A stretch of DNA of 64,000 nucleotides, taken from positions 62,001 to 126,000 of the forward strand of contig DASQIZ010000109.1 in NCBI GenBank assembly GCA_035631315.1, written 5' to 3'. This document shows, one piece after another, positions 42,049 to 50,715 of the stretch. Source of the DNA: 40CM-2-70-7 sp035631315 (GTDB lineage Bacteria; Gemmatimonadota; Gemmatimonadetes; Gemmatimonadales; GWC2-71-9). Within the stretch, counting starts at the first letter, position 1, and each line of letters begins with the position of its first letter. The translations under genes were made by a program, and so were the position numbers. The notes under the pieces were generated by a model that saw nothing but the letters and a program-made list of their open reading frames with translations, ran no database searches and had not been told where the DNA came from.

Positions 42049-43872
42049 ATGTGCGGGATCTTCGGAGTCGTTTCCCTTACCGGGCGTCGCCTTCGCCATC
42101 CCGAGTGTCTCGAACAGATGGCGGCGTCGTTGGCCCACCGCGGACCGGACGGCCAGCGGATCGTCGGACACGATCGCGCGCGCCTCGGAGCGCGGCGACT
42201 CGCCATCATGGACCTCACGACGGGCGATCAGCCATTCCAGAGTCCCGAGGGAGCCATCTGGATGGTCTGCAACGGCGAGATCTACAACGCGCCGGATCTG
42301 CGACGCGAAGCGGCGGCGTGGCAGTACCCGTTCCGCTCCACCGGGGACATCGAGACCATCGTTCCGCATTACGAGCGCTCGGGCGCCGACGTGGTACGCC
42401 ACCTCGACGGCATGTTCGGCCTCGCGATCTGGGACGACCCGAAGCAGCGTTTGATCCTGGCGCGTGACCGCGCCGGCGAGAAGCCGCTCTTCTGGACGGT
42501 GGTGGGTGAGGAGCTCCGGTTCGCCTCGGAGGTGCAGGCGCTCCTCGTATTCCCCGATCAGCCCCGCCGCATCGACCGGAATGCCGCCGGCCTCTACACC
42601 GCCCTCGGCTACGTTCCCGCGCCGCACACCATGATTGCCGGGATCTCGAAGCTCCCGCCCGGCGCTCTGCTGGAGGCATCGGATGGAAACGTCGCCGTCC
42701 GCGCGTACTGGAGCGCCGCGGAGGCCGCGCACGGAAGCGACCGGCTCGAATCCGCCCACCAGCTGCGCGAGGCGCTGGTGAGCGCGGTGCGAAGGGAGCT
42801 GATGTCGGACGTCCCCATCGGGGTCTTCACGAGTGGTGGACTCGATTCGTCGTTTCTGGCCGCGGCGGCGGCGCACGCGATGCCCGGACACCGGATCCAC
42901 ACGTACGCCGCGCGATTTTCAGAACCGGGGTACGACGAGAGCGACTTCGCGCTGGCCGTGACCCGGGATATCCACTCGATCCACCATCCCGTGACCGCCG
43001 ATGACGCGTCACTGGGGCGCGCCTTCGAAGTGGTGACCTCCCGGCTCGCTGAGCCGGTCGGGGACCCGGCCATCCTCCCGACCTACCTCCTGGCTGAGGC
43101 CGCGCACGCCGACGTGAAGGTGGTCTTGTCAGGAGAGGGGGCGGACGAACTGTTCGGCGGGTATCCCACGCACCTCGGGCATCAGGCCGCGGGCCTGTAC
43201 GGCCGCCTCCCGCGCGCCATCCAGGGGTTGCTCGCGAACGGCGTGCGGCGTTGGCCGACATCACCGGGCAAAGTCACGATCGAATTCCTGCTCAAGCAGT
43301 TCGTGGATTCCGCGGGGCGGCCGCTGCTCGAGCGCCACGCCGCCTGGTTCGGCGCCCTCGGGCCGACCGAAGACTCGGTGGCCGCATTCGCCGGGTTGCT
43401 CCGTGACTTCCCGGCAGCCCCCGACCTGGACCGCGTCCTCTGGCTCGACTTCCTCACGTATCTGCCGGACAACCTCCTGGTGAAGGTGGACCGCGGCACC
43501 ATGCTGGCGTCCATTGAGGCACGCGCGCCGTTCCTCGATCGTGAGGTCCTCGAGTTGATTTTGCCGGTACCTGCGTCCCGCAAGGTGCGGGGGTGGGAGA
43601 CCAAGGCGATATTGAAGGAAGCGGCGTGGGGCCTCGTGCCCGCGTACGTCATCGATCGCCGGAAGCGTGGCCTCTCGGTCCCCGTCGCGTCCTGGCTCAA
43701 CGGTGCCCTGCGGGACCAGGCGGTGCGTTACTTCACGGCGCCGCGCTTCGGTGGAAACCGGGTGGCGGCCCTCTGGGCCGAGCACCGCGAGGGGAAAGCC
43801 AACCACGCCCGCAAGCTGTGGCCGATGCTGATCGCCGAGCTGTGGGCCGACCGCTGGAATGTGAGTCTATGA
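42049..43872 (+). CDS. asnB: Asparagine synthase (glutamine-hydrolysing)
   Basis: The 607-residue protein begins MCGIFGVVSL; C2 becomes the N-terminal nucleophile of the glutaminase domain. HRGPDGQRIVG and GEIYNAPDLR complete that domain. The synthetase domain has the P-loop SGGLDSSF near residue 261, LSGEGADELFGGYPTH and FLDREVLE. It makes asparagine from aspartate, glutamine and ATP, though AsnB-like enzymes can also amidate cell-envelope sugars or peptides. The neighbouring membrane glycosyltransferase makes that alternative worth noting. The following HD gene overlaps its stop (ATGA). Confidence 0.93.
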   Translation: MCGIFGVVSLTGRRLRHPECLEQMAASLAHRGPDGQRIVGHDRARLGARRLAIMDLTTGDQPFQSPEGAIWMVCNGEIYNAPDLRREAAAWQYPFRSTGDIETIVPHYERSGADVVRHLDGMFGLAIWDDPKQRLILARDRAGEKPLFWTVVGEELRFASEVQALLVFPDQPRRIDRNAAGLYTALGYVPAPHTMIAGISKLPPGALLEASDGNVAVRAYWSAAEAAHGSDRLESAHQLREALVSAVRRELMSDVPIGVFTSGGLDSSFLAAAAAHAMPGHRIHTYAARFSEPGYDESDFALAVTRDIHSIHHPVTADDASLGRAFEVVTSRLAEPVGDPAILPTYLLAEAAHADVKVVLSGEGADELFGGYPTHLGHQAAGLYGRLPRAIQGLLANGVRRWPTSPGKVTIEFLLKQFVDSAGRPLLERHAAWFGALGPTEDSVAAFAGLLRDFPAAPDLDRVLWLDFLTYLPDNLLVKVDRGTMLASIEARAPFLDREVLELILPVPASRKVRGWETKAILKEAAWGLVPAYVIDRRKRGLSVPVASWLNGALRDQAVRYFTAPRFGGNRVAALWAEHREGKANHARKLWPMLIAELWADRWNVSL

Positions 43873-44444
43873 CCCGCGAAGAAGCGCTGGCGCTGATGCA
43901 GGAGTTCACCGCGTCCCCGTCGCTCCGGCAGCACATGCTGGCGGTCGAAGGGGCGATGCGCGCATATGCCAGGAAGTCGTCGGAGGACGAGGAGGCCTGG
44001 GGTCTCGCGGGTCTGCTGCACGACTTCGACTACGAGCGCTATCCCAACGACGCGCATTCGGCCACCGAGGAGCATCCGAGCTGGGGTGTGCGCCTGCTCC
44101 GCGAGCGCGGCGTCGCCGAGCCCGTGTGCCAGGCCATCCTGGGACACGCGGACTACACCGGCGTGTCGCGCGAGACGTCCCTCGCCAAGACGCTCTTCGC
44201 GGTGGACGAGCTCTGCGGGTTCCTGGTCGCCTGCGCCCTCGTGCGCCCGTCCAAGAGTCTCGGCGACCTCGAAGTCTCCTCGGTCAAGAAAAAACTCAAG
44301 GACAAGGCGTTCGCCCGCGGCGTGAACCGCGACGACGTCCGCAACGGCGCCGAGCAGCTCGGCGTTCCGCTGGACGACCACATCGCCTTCGTGATCGGTG
44401 CCCTCCGCCCCATCGAGCGCTCGCTCGGCCTCGGCACGGCCTAA
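43869..44444 (+). CDS. HD-domain hydrolase
   Basis: The 191-residue protein has the HD motif in LAGLLHDFDYERYPN, an upstream His in SLRQHMLAVEGAMRAYA and later ILGHADYTG, consistent with a metal-dependent phosphohydrolase fold of the HDIG type. Nucleotide or metabolite phosphates are usual substrates, none is certain. The ATG overlaps the asnB stop. The phospholipase-D-type gene starts 4 nt after its stop. Confidence 0.85.
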   Translation: MTREEALALMQEFTASPSLRQHMLAVEGAMRAYARKSSEDEEAWGLAGLLHDFDYERYPNDAHSATEEHPSWGVRLLRERGVAEPVCQAILGHADYTGVSRETSLAKTLFAVDELCGFLVACALVRPSKSLGDLEVSSVKKKLKDKAFARGVNRDDVRNGAEQLGVPLDDHIAFVIGALRPIERSLGLGTA

Positions 44445-44448
44445 CCGG

Positions 44449-45831
44449 GTGCCCGAAGCCGGCGCCGGCGTCTCACGGGCCCTCGACCGCGTGACCGGCA
44501 CCCGGCCGATCCCGGGGAACGCACTGACGCTCCACACCGACTCCGCTCGCGCCCTTCAGTCGATGCTGGCGCTGATCGGCCAGGCCGACCAGTGGATCCA
44601 TTTCGAGAACTACATCATCCGCGACGATGGCACCGGACGCCGGTTCGCGGACGCGCTGTCGGAACGGGCCCGCGAAGGGGTGAAGGTGCGGGTGCTCTAC
44701 GACGCGCTCGGCAGCTGGGGCACGTCCGGTTCGTACTGGAACCGCCTGCGGAAGTCCGGCGCCGAAGTGCGCGCCTTCAACCCCTTCTTCCGTGGTCGCC
44801 CCTTTCATCTTCTACGGCGTGACCACCGCAAGCTCCTGGTGGTCGACGGGGACCGTGCGATGGTGGGGGGGCTGTGCATCGGCGACGAATGGGCGGGAGA
44901 CCCGGCGAAAGGGCGGCAACCCTGGCGCGACACCATGATCGCCCTGCGCGGCCCCGCGGCCGCCGGGCTCGATGCGACGTTCGGCCGCGTCTGGCGGCGG
45001 GCCGGTGATCCGCTGCCGGCGGACGAGTTCAACAGCTCTCCGAAGGAAGCGGGATCGACCGCCGTCCGAGTCGTCGAAGGCGTGCCTGAGGGTGCGCGGG
45101 CCTGGCGTGCGGTCGGACTCCTGCTCACCACGGCGACCGAACGGCTCTGGTTGACCGACGCCTACCTGGTGGCCCCGGCCACGCTGTTCGCCGGACTGGT
45201 GGATGCGGCGCGGGACGGCGTGGACGTCCGGATTCTCGTCCCCGGCGCGACCGACATCGCGGTGGTACGCGCCATGACCCGCATCGGCTACCGGGATCTG
45301 CTCAACGCCGGCGTGCGGCTGTTCGAGTGGCAGGGTCCGATGCTGCACGCCAAGACCCTGGTGGCGGACCGGCAGTGGGTACGGATCGGGTCGAGTAACA
45401 TCAACGTCTCGAGCCTGCTCGCGAACTATGAGCTCGACGTCCTCGTCGACGACGAAGCACTCGCGGCCCAGATGTGCGAGCAGTTTCATCGCGACACGGC
45501 GGGCTCGAGCGAAGTCGTGCTGGTCGCGCGCCGGCGGTGGCCTCCGCGGCTCACGGACGCCGCCGTCGTGGAGCCCACCGTCCCGCATCAGCCGTGGCCA
45601 TTGGAACGGGCCCGCAAGGGCATGGTTACGTTGCGTCAGGTCGCGGGCGGACTCCGGCGCCGCCTGGGATGGGGGGCGGCCGCCCTCGCCTCCGGAATCG
45701 GCGCGTTGTTGCTCATCTTTCCAGAAGTGATGAGCGTCACGTTGGCGGTCCTGGCCTTCTGGTTGGCCCTCGTGTTCGCGTGGTATTCCCTGAGTCGCCG
45801 GGGCCAGTCCCGGAGTGCCGATGTCCCGTGA
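44449..45831 (+). CDS. Cardiolipin-synthase-like phospholipase D protein
   Basis: The 460-residue protein has two HKD motifs: HRKLLVVDGDRAMVGG near 126 and HAKTLVADRQWVRIGSSN near 300. IHFENYIIRDDGTGRRF before the first is typical of bacterial cardiolipin synthases. Two closely spaced hydrophobic helices lie at the C-terminus (ALASGIGALLLIFPEVM and TLAVLAFWLALVFAWYSL) instead of the usual N-terminal ones. It would make cardiolipin or a related phospholipid at the membrane. The start is GTG at 44449. Its 3' end overlaps the sigma factor gene by 11 nt. Confidence 0.85.
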   Translation: MPEAGAGVSRALDRVTGTRPIPGNALTLHTDSARALQSMLALIGQADQWIHFENYIIRDDGTGRRFADALSERAREGVKVRVLYDALGSWGTSGSYWNRLRKSGAEVRAFNPFFRGRPFHLLRRDHRKLLVVDGDRAMVGGLCIGDEWAGDPAKGRQPWRDTMIALRGPAAAGLDATFGRVWRRAGDPLPADEFNSSPKEAGSTAVRVVEGVPEGARAWRAVGLLLTTATERLWLTDAYLVAPATLFAGLVDAARDGVDVRILVPGATDIAVVRAMTRIGYRDLLNAGVRLFEWQGPMLHAKTLVADRQWVRIGSSNINVSSLLANYELDVLVDDEALAAQMCEQFHRDTAGSSEVVLVARRRWPPRLTDAAVVEPTVPHQPWPLERARKGMVTLRQVAGGLRRRLGWGAAALASGIGALLLIFPEVMSVTLAVLAFWLALVFAWYSLSRRGQSRSADVP

Positions 45832-46408
45832 TCCCCAACCCCAGGTAGGGGGTGCGCGTATAGAACACCGGGATGAGGCCGAGCTCGTCACCCGGTCGCT
45901 GGCCGGCGACCGGGCGGCGTTCGGTGCTCTGGTGGACAGGTATGCGGCGCAGGCCCGGCGGGTCGCGCGGGCGGTTCTTCGGGACCCCGACGATGCCGAT
46001 GACGCCGCACAGGACGCCTTCCTTTCGGCGCTGGTCAAGCTGGAGCAGTACGATCCGCGCCGGCCGTTCGGTCCCTGGTTGATGCGGATTGTGGCCAATG
46101 CCGCCACCGATCGGCGCCGTCGGCGCTCGGTGCGTAGTGCCGAGCCCCTCGACCCGGGTGTGGTCGGTGGCGGGCCCAGGCCCGATACCGCGGCGGAGCG
46201 CAGCGCGCTCTCGGAGCGGCTGCGCCAGGCGCTGGCCGAGCTCCCCGAGCGGCGGCGGCTGGCTGTCGTGCTGTTCGACGTCGAGGGGTATTCACACGCG
46301 GAGATCGCGGGGATGCTGAAGATTCCCGAAGGTACGGTGCGGTCGGAAGTGTTTCACGCGCGACGCAAGCTGCGCACGTTACTGGAAGACTGGAGGGAGC
46401 CGTCATGA
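45821..46408 (+). CDS. ECF RNA polymerase sigma factor
   Basis: The 195-residue protein has sigma region 2 (residues about 24-90: ELVTRSLAGDRAAFGALVDRYA; DDADDAAQDAFLSALVKL; GPWLMRIVANAATDRRRR) and region 4 (about 130-185: LAELPERRRLAVVLFDVEGY; HAEIAGMLKIPEGTVRSEVF). These fit the SigW/RpoE type. No extra C-terminal domain is present. It heads a set with a membrane anti-sigma-like protein and a CnrX/CpxP-like sensor, followed by efflux genes, so it probably drives this operon in response to an envelope or metal signal. The first 20 residues overlap the preceding gene. Confidence 0.92.
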   Translation: MSRDPQPQVGGARIEHRDEAELVTRSLAGDRAAFGALVDRYAAQARRVARAVLRDPDDADDAAQDAFLSALVKLEQYDPRRPFGPWLMRIVANAATDRRRRRSVRSAEPLDPGVVGGGPRPDTAAERSALSERLRQALAELPERRRLAVVLFDVEGYSHAEIAGMLKIPEGTVRSEVFHARRKLRTLLEDWREPS

Positions 46409-46761
46409 TGGAAGAGCTGCCGTTCGATCACGAGCCGGATATCCAGCTGGGTGCCGCGCTGCGTCAGGCGCTCGAGCCCGCAGGGCACGAGGCGTTCGTC
46501 GCGCGCGTGATGGCCGGTGTGTCCACGCCCAAAGCCGGGTCGTGGGACGTGCTGGCGGGCTGGGCGGGGCGCGGCATTGCCGCCGCTCTCCTGGTCGCGC
46601 TCGGCGCCGGGTTCGCCGCGGGGCGCGCCCTGCAGCCCGCGTCCGCTTCGATCGAAGAAGGCCTGATGAGCGCGCCGGCCGATTCCGGCACGGCCGCGGC
46701 CGCGCTGGTGCGGGGCAACAATCCTCCGGACGCGAGCATCGTGTTCGCGGTGCGGCCATAA
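46405..46761 (+). CDS. Small single-pass membrane protein, probable anti-sigma factor
   Basis: The 118-residue protein starts in an ATGA overlap with the sigma factor stop. Its cytosolic N-terminus (residues 1-50, with IQLGAALRQALEPAGHEAFVARVMAG) precedes one membrane helix (GIAAALLVALGAGFAAGRAL, about 57-76) and a short periplasmic tail. No zinc H-x3-C-x2-C anti-sigma motif is present. Position, coupling and topology suggest a CnrY-like anti-sigma factor; this is inference from context, since I do not recognise the sequence itself. Confidence 0.6.
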   Translation: MMEELPFDHEPDIQLGAALRQALEPAGHEAFVARVMAGVSTPKAGSWDVLAGWAGRGIAAALLVALGAGFAAGRALQPASASIEEGLMSAPADSGTAAAALVRGNNPPDASIVFAVRP

Positions 46762-46766
46762 CGCCG

Positions 46767-47156
46767 ATGTTCAACCGCTCGAAGGCACAGGCGCTCGCGT
46801 TGCTCATCGCGGTGTTCGTGGTGGGCGGTGCCGCGGGGTGGGAGATCGATACCTGGGTCCACCGCCCCCGTCCCCACGGCCCCGATGCGTTCGTGAACTA
46901 CCTGACCGGGGAGCTGAAGCTCGACTCCCGGCAACGGGATTCGGTCCGGGCCGTATTGATCCGGCACAAGCCCCAGATGGACAGCATCTGGAAGGACGTC
47001 CACACGCGGGTGGATTCGCTCCGCCACGTCATGCGGGGGGAAATCTTCACCCACCTGACCGATGCCCAGCGGACGAAGTACCTGCAACTCGTCGCGGAGC
47101 AAGCGCATCAAAGGGGTGACTCCACCCGCGACACGACTCATGGAGGCAGAAACTAG
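46767..47156 (+). CDS. CnrX/ZraP/CpxP-like periplasmic sensor
   Basis: The 129-residue protein has an N-terminal signal anchor (ALALLIAVFVVGGAAGWEI). A four-helix-hairpin periplasmic domain follows, with LTGELKLDSRQRDSVRAVL, a charged middle and IFTHLTDAQRTKYLQLV. The L-T-xx-Q-R-x-K/x-Y pattern is typical of heavy-metal-resistance/LTxxQ proteins. Histidines near the membrane (HRPRPHGP) and in the helices (IRHKPQM, LRHVMRG, THLT) could bind metal, as in CnrX. Placed after sigma and anti-sigma genes, it is the likely stimulus sensor. Confidence 0.7.
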   Translation: MFNRSKAQALALLIAVFVVGGAAGWEIDTWVHRPRPHGPDAFVNYLTGELKLDSRQRDSVRAVLIRHKPQMDSIWKDVHTRVDSLRHVMRGEIFTHLTDAQRTKYLQLVAEQAHQRGDSTRDTTHGGRN

Positions 47157-47157
47157 A

Positions 47158-48456
47158 ATGCGGTTGAGCATCCTTGTCACCGGTCTGATTCTCTCGGGCG
47201 CGACCGTGTCGGCGCAGACGCCGGCGCCGCGTCCGGATTCAGGTCCGCCCACCGTCACCCTGGCCGACGCGATTCAACGTTCGCTCGCGATCCAGCCGGC
47301 GATGGTGACGGCGGTCGGCAATCAGCGCAACGCCGGCGCTTCCAAGTCCTCGGCGCTCGGCACGTTTCTCCCGTCGGTGACCGCGGGCTGGTCTGCTTCG
47401 AAGAGCAGTCAGGCCCGGTTCGACGCGAACCGCGCGGTGTCCCTGCCCCCCGTCTGGAACTACGGGTACAACCTCAATGCCTCGGTGGACCTGTTCGACG
47501 GACTCCGCCGGATCTGGAATGTGAAATCCGCCAGCGCCGTCCAGGATGCGGCGGATGCCGGATACGTGAGCCAGCGCTTCGTGACCGAGCTGCAGACCAA
47601 GCAGGCGTACTTTGCGGCACTCGCCAATCAGGAGCTCCTGCGTGTGGCCCAGGCCCAGCTCCAGCGGACGGAGCAGGAGCTGAAGGCCGCGAATGACAAG
47701 CTCAAGTTCGGAGCCGCGACGCGCGCCGACTCGCTCACCGCTGCCGTGGACCACGGCAATGCCGAGGTCGCGTTGCTCCAGGCCCAGGCCAATCTGGTCG
47801 GTGCGCAGGCGACCCTGGCCCGGCAAATCGGTGTGAACGGTCTGGTCCAGCCGGTCGCGGATTCGACGCTCCCCGCGCTCCCCGACACCACGGGCTTCGT
47901 CGGCTCGGCCATCGAAAACGCGCCGCTCGTCCAGCAGGCTGACGCGCAGGCCAGCTCAGCACGCGCGAATGTGCTGTCGGCGCGCTCGCAATATCTGCCG
48001 TCATTCAACGTCTCGTTCGGCGATAACCGGAGCGATACGACGTTTGGCGGCGGGTTCATCGATCACAAGGTCACGCAGTGGCGGTTCGGCGCGTCATGGA
48101 CCCTGTTCAACGGGTTTGCCCGGGAGCAGAGCCAGGTGTCGGCGAACGTCAGCCGCGACATCGCGGCAGCGACCGCGGCCGACACCCGGCGCAACGTCGC
48201 CGCCCAGTTGACGCAGCAGGTCGCGGCGCTGGTGGCGGCGTATCACCAGATCGCGATCGCACAGGAGAATCAAGCCTCCGCAGCCGAAGCGCTCCGGGTT
48301 CAGCAACAGCGCTATGCCGCGGGCGCCGGACTGCTGCTCGATCTCCTCACCGCGGAAGCGAACCTGACGCAGGCCGAGGCGACGTTGATTCAGGCCCGGT
48401 TCACCTACCGGACGACGCGCGCCACCATCGAGAGCCTGGTAGGGAAAGAGCTGTGA
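47158..48456 (+). CDS. TolC-family outer-membrane efflux protein
   Basis: The 432-residue protein has a signal peptide (residues 1-19, ending TVSAQ) and no lipobox. The two outer-membrane-efflux repeats are seen, with TLADAIQRSLAIQPAM at the start and LRVQQQRYAAGAGLLLDLLTAEANLTQAE near the end. GGAGG lies 11 nt before the ATG at 47158. It supplies the exit duct for the MacA/MacB-like pair encoded next. The ABC gene starts in its stop (GTGA). Confidence 0.9.
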   Translation: MRLSILVTGLILSGATVSAQTPAPRPDSGPPTVTLADAIQRSLAIQPAMVTAVGNQRNAGASKSSALGTFLPSVTAGWSASKSSQARFDANRAVSLPPVWNYGYNLNASVDLFDGLRRIWNVKSASAVQDAADAGYVSQRFVTELQTKQAYFAALANQELLRVAQAQLQRTEQELKAANDKLKFGAATRADSLTAAVDHGNAEVALLQAQANLVGAQATLARQIGVNGLVQPVADSTLPALPDTTGFVGSAIENAPLVQQADAQASSARANVLSARSQYLPSFNVSFGDNRSDTTFGGGFIDHKVTQWRFGASWTLFNGFAREQSQVSANVSRDIAAATAADTRRNVAAQLTQQVAALVAAYHQIAIAQENQASAAEALRVQQQRYAAGAGLLLDLLTAEANLTQAEATLIQARFTYRTTRATIESLVGKEL

Positions 48457-49199
48457 TCGCCACCGCTGCTCCCGTACCGGAGTTCCAGACCGGCGATACG
48501 CCGCTCCCCGATGTCGTCATCCTGACGCACCGGCTGACGCGCGAGTACGTCATCGGATCGGAGACCGTGCGCGCGTTACGCGGGGTAGATCTCCAGATCC
48601 GGAAAAACGAGTTCGTCGCGATCATGGGCCCGTCGGGCTCGGGCAAGTCGACCTTCATGAACATGATCGGCTGCCTCGATACCCCGACGGAAGGCGAGTA
48701 CTGGCTGAATGGGCAGAAGGTGAGCGAGCTCCAGGACGACTCCCTGGCCCGGATCCGGAACAAGGAGATCGGGTTCGTCTTCCAGACCTTCAATCTCCTG
48801 CCCCGTGCCAACGCGCTTCACAACGTGGAGCTGCCGCTGATCTACGCCGGCGAGAAGTCGCGCGCCCGGCGGGACAAGGCAGCCGCGGCCCTCGAGAACG
48901 TCGGACTCGGCAACCGGATGGACCACCGCCCCAATGAGCTCTCGGGCGGACAACGCCAGCGCGTCGCCATCGCGCGCGCCCTGGTGAACGATCCCAGCAT
49001 TCTGCTCGCGGACGAACCGACCGGGAACCTCGACTCGACCACCGGCAACGACATCATGCGGTTGTTCGAACAGTTGTGGGAAGCGGGACAGACCATTGTG
49101 CTGGTGACGCACGAACCCGACATCGCGGCCCGCGCGCACCGGCAGATCCACCTGCTCGACGGCAAGATCGAGCGTGACGAGAGGACGGAATCGAAGTGA
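48453..49199 (+). CDS. MacB/LolD-type ABC transporter ATPase
   Basis: The 248-residue ATPase has Walker A GPSGSGKST near residue 60, Q-loop FVFQTFNLLPR, signature LSGGQRQR, Walker B ILLADEPTGNLD and the switch His in LVTHEPD. DEPTGNLDS is the diagnostic phrase for the MacB/LolD/FtsE subgroup that works with FtsX-type permeases. It begins with GTG in a GTGA overlap. It energises the permease encoded two genes later; the adaptor lies between them. Confidence 0.93.
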   Translation: MIATAAPVPEFQTGDTPLPDVVILTHRLTREYVIGSETVRALRGVDLQIRKNEFVAIMGPSGSGKSTFMNMIGCLDTPTEGEYWLNGQKVSELQDDSLARIRNKEIGFVFQTFNLLPRANALHNVELPLIYAGEKSRARRDKAAAALENVGLGNRMDHRPNELSGGQRQRVAIARALVNDPSILLADEPTGNLDSTTGNDIMRLFEQLWEAGQTIVLVTHEPDIAARAHRQIHLLDGKIERDERTESK

Positions 49200-50713
49200 A
49201 GCGCATCGTGTTGCTCGGCGGCGTAGCCGCCTTGGGGCTGTCCGGCTGCAAGAAGGCCGCGCAGGCCCCCGTGTATATCGCGGTCCCCGTCGAACGGCGG
49301 AACATCGTCGTCGCGGCCGCCGCGGCCGGTCCCATTCAGCCGGTCCTGACGGTGAGCGTGAAGTCCCAGGCGTCCGGCGCCGTCACCGAAATGCACGTCC
49401 AGACCGGTGACGACGTGAAGCCCGGCCAGGTCCTGGCGCTCATCGATCCTCGGCTCCCCAAGAGCGCGCTCGATCAGGCGCAGGCGTCGGTGGATCAGGC
49501 GCAGGCGAGCTTCGACTACGCCAAGGCCCAGCTGGCCCGCGAGGACACGCTGTACAAGGTGCAGGCGGTGACCCAGCAGGAGTACCAGAATACCAAGGTG
49601 ATGTACGAGCAGGCCCGGGCCGCGCTCGTCACCGCGCAGGCGAATCTGTCGGACGCCAAGATCGCGTACGACCAGACCCGCGTGACCGCGCCCCTGTCCG
49701 GCACCATCATCCTGAAGGAAGTGGACATCGGGACCGTGATCTCGAGCCCCACCCACGACGTCACCGGCGGCACCGAGATGTTCCAGATGGCGAATCTGGA
49801 TACGGTGCAGGTCCAGGCGATGGTGGACGAGACCGATGTGGGCAAGGTGCAGGCGGGCCAGCCGGTGACCATCACCGTCGACGCCTATCCGAGCCGGCCC
49901 TTCCAGGGGAACGTCCTCAAGGTCGAGCCCAAGGCCACGGTGAACCAGAACGTCACGCAGTTCCCGGTGGACATCGACATCCTGAACCCGGGGCACGTGC
50001 TCAAGCCCGGCATGAATACCGAAGTCGAAATTCACGTCGGATCCCGCGACTCGGTGCTCGCGATTCCGACATCGGCCCTGCGGACCCAGAAGGACGTCGC
50101 GTCGGCCGCACAGGTGCTCGGCCTCGATCCCAACGCGGTGATGCAGCAGCTCGCCGCGGCGACGCCGAAGCCCGCCCCGAACACCAAGGGTGATACGGCG
50201 GCGTCGATGGGCTCGAGCGCCGGCGCCGGCACCATGACCATGCCCAATGGCACGGTGGTGAAGCTCCCCGCCGGAGTGACCGCGGCACGGGTCCAGGGGA
50301 TCTTCGACAAGATGCGAAGCGGCGGTTTTGGCTCCATCAGCGCGGATGATCGGGACGTCATGCAGAAACTGCGGCAGGCCAACCCCGACATGATGGGTGG
50401 CGGCCGTGGGGGCCGTGGTGGCCGCGGCCCCGGAGGGGTCGGCGGACCGGTCGGGAACGGCATGCAGTCCAACAGCTACATCGTGTTCGCGCTCCGAAAG
50501 GGCCAGCCCACCGCCGTGCCGATCAAGACCGGCCTGTCGGACCTGGATTACGTGGAAATCGCGAGCGGCCTGACCGAAAGCGATACCGTCCTGCTCCTGC
50601 CGAGCGCGTCGCTCGTCCAGTCGCAGGCGCAGTTCAAGCAGCGGATGCAGGGCATCACCGGCGGTGGCCTGCCGGGCGTCCGCCAGCAACCGCAGGCGTC
50701 AGGAGCGCGGTAA
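49196..50713 (+). CDS. MacA-like periplasmic adaptor with a long Gly/Arg-rich insertion
   Basis: The 505-residue protein begins with a lipobox (LGLSGC, Cys near residue 18). It has the MFP order: lipoyl half (VSVKSQASGAVTEMHVQTGD), helical hairpin (about 85-160), lipoyl half (YDQTRVTAPLSGTIIL) and beta-barrel. Unlike a usual MacA of about 370-400 residues, about 140 extra residues interrupt the barrel/membrane-proximal region from about 290 to 430. They include GGGRGGRGGRGPGGVGG. IKTGLSDLDYVEIASGL then resumes the normal C-terminus. The insertion may be a flexible periplasmic linker. GTG start overlaps the ATPase stop. Confidence 0.88.
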   Translation: MKRIVLLGGVAALGLSGCKKAAQAPVYIAVPVERRNIVVAAAAAGPIQPVLTVSVKSQASGAVTEMHVQTGDDVKPGQVLALIDPRLPKSALDQAQASVDQAQASFDYAKAQLAREDTLYKVQAVTQQEYQNTKVMYEQARAALVTAQANLSDAKIAYDQTRVTAPLSGTIILKEVDIGTVISSPTHDVTGGTEMFQMANLDTVQVQAMVDETDVGKVQAGQPVTITVDAYPSRPFQGNVLKVEPKATVNQNVTQFPVDIDILNPGHVLKPGMNTEVEIHVGSRDSVLAIPTSALRTQKDVASAAQVLGLDPNAVMQQLAAATPKPAPNTKGDTAASMGSSAGAGTMTMPNGTVVKLPAGVTAARVQGIFDKMRSGGFGSISADDRDVMQKLRQANPDMMGGGRGGRGGRGPGGVGGPVGNGMQSNSYIVFALRKGQPTAVPIKTGLSDLDYVEIASGLTESDTVLLLPSASLVQSQAQFKQRMQGITGGGLPGVRQQPQASGAR

Positions 50714-50715
50714 CG

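Noticed and set aside
48842..50689. 615-residue minus-strand ORF opposite the MacA-like gene
   Set aside because: Shadow frame rich in His, Leu and Arg with no recognisable domain; the plus-strand gene is well supported and part of an overlapping operon.
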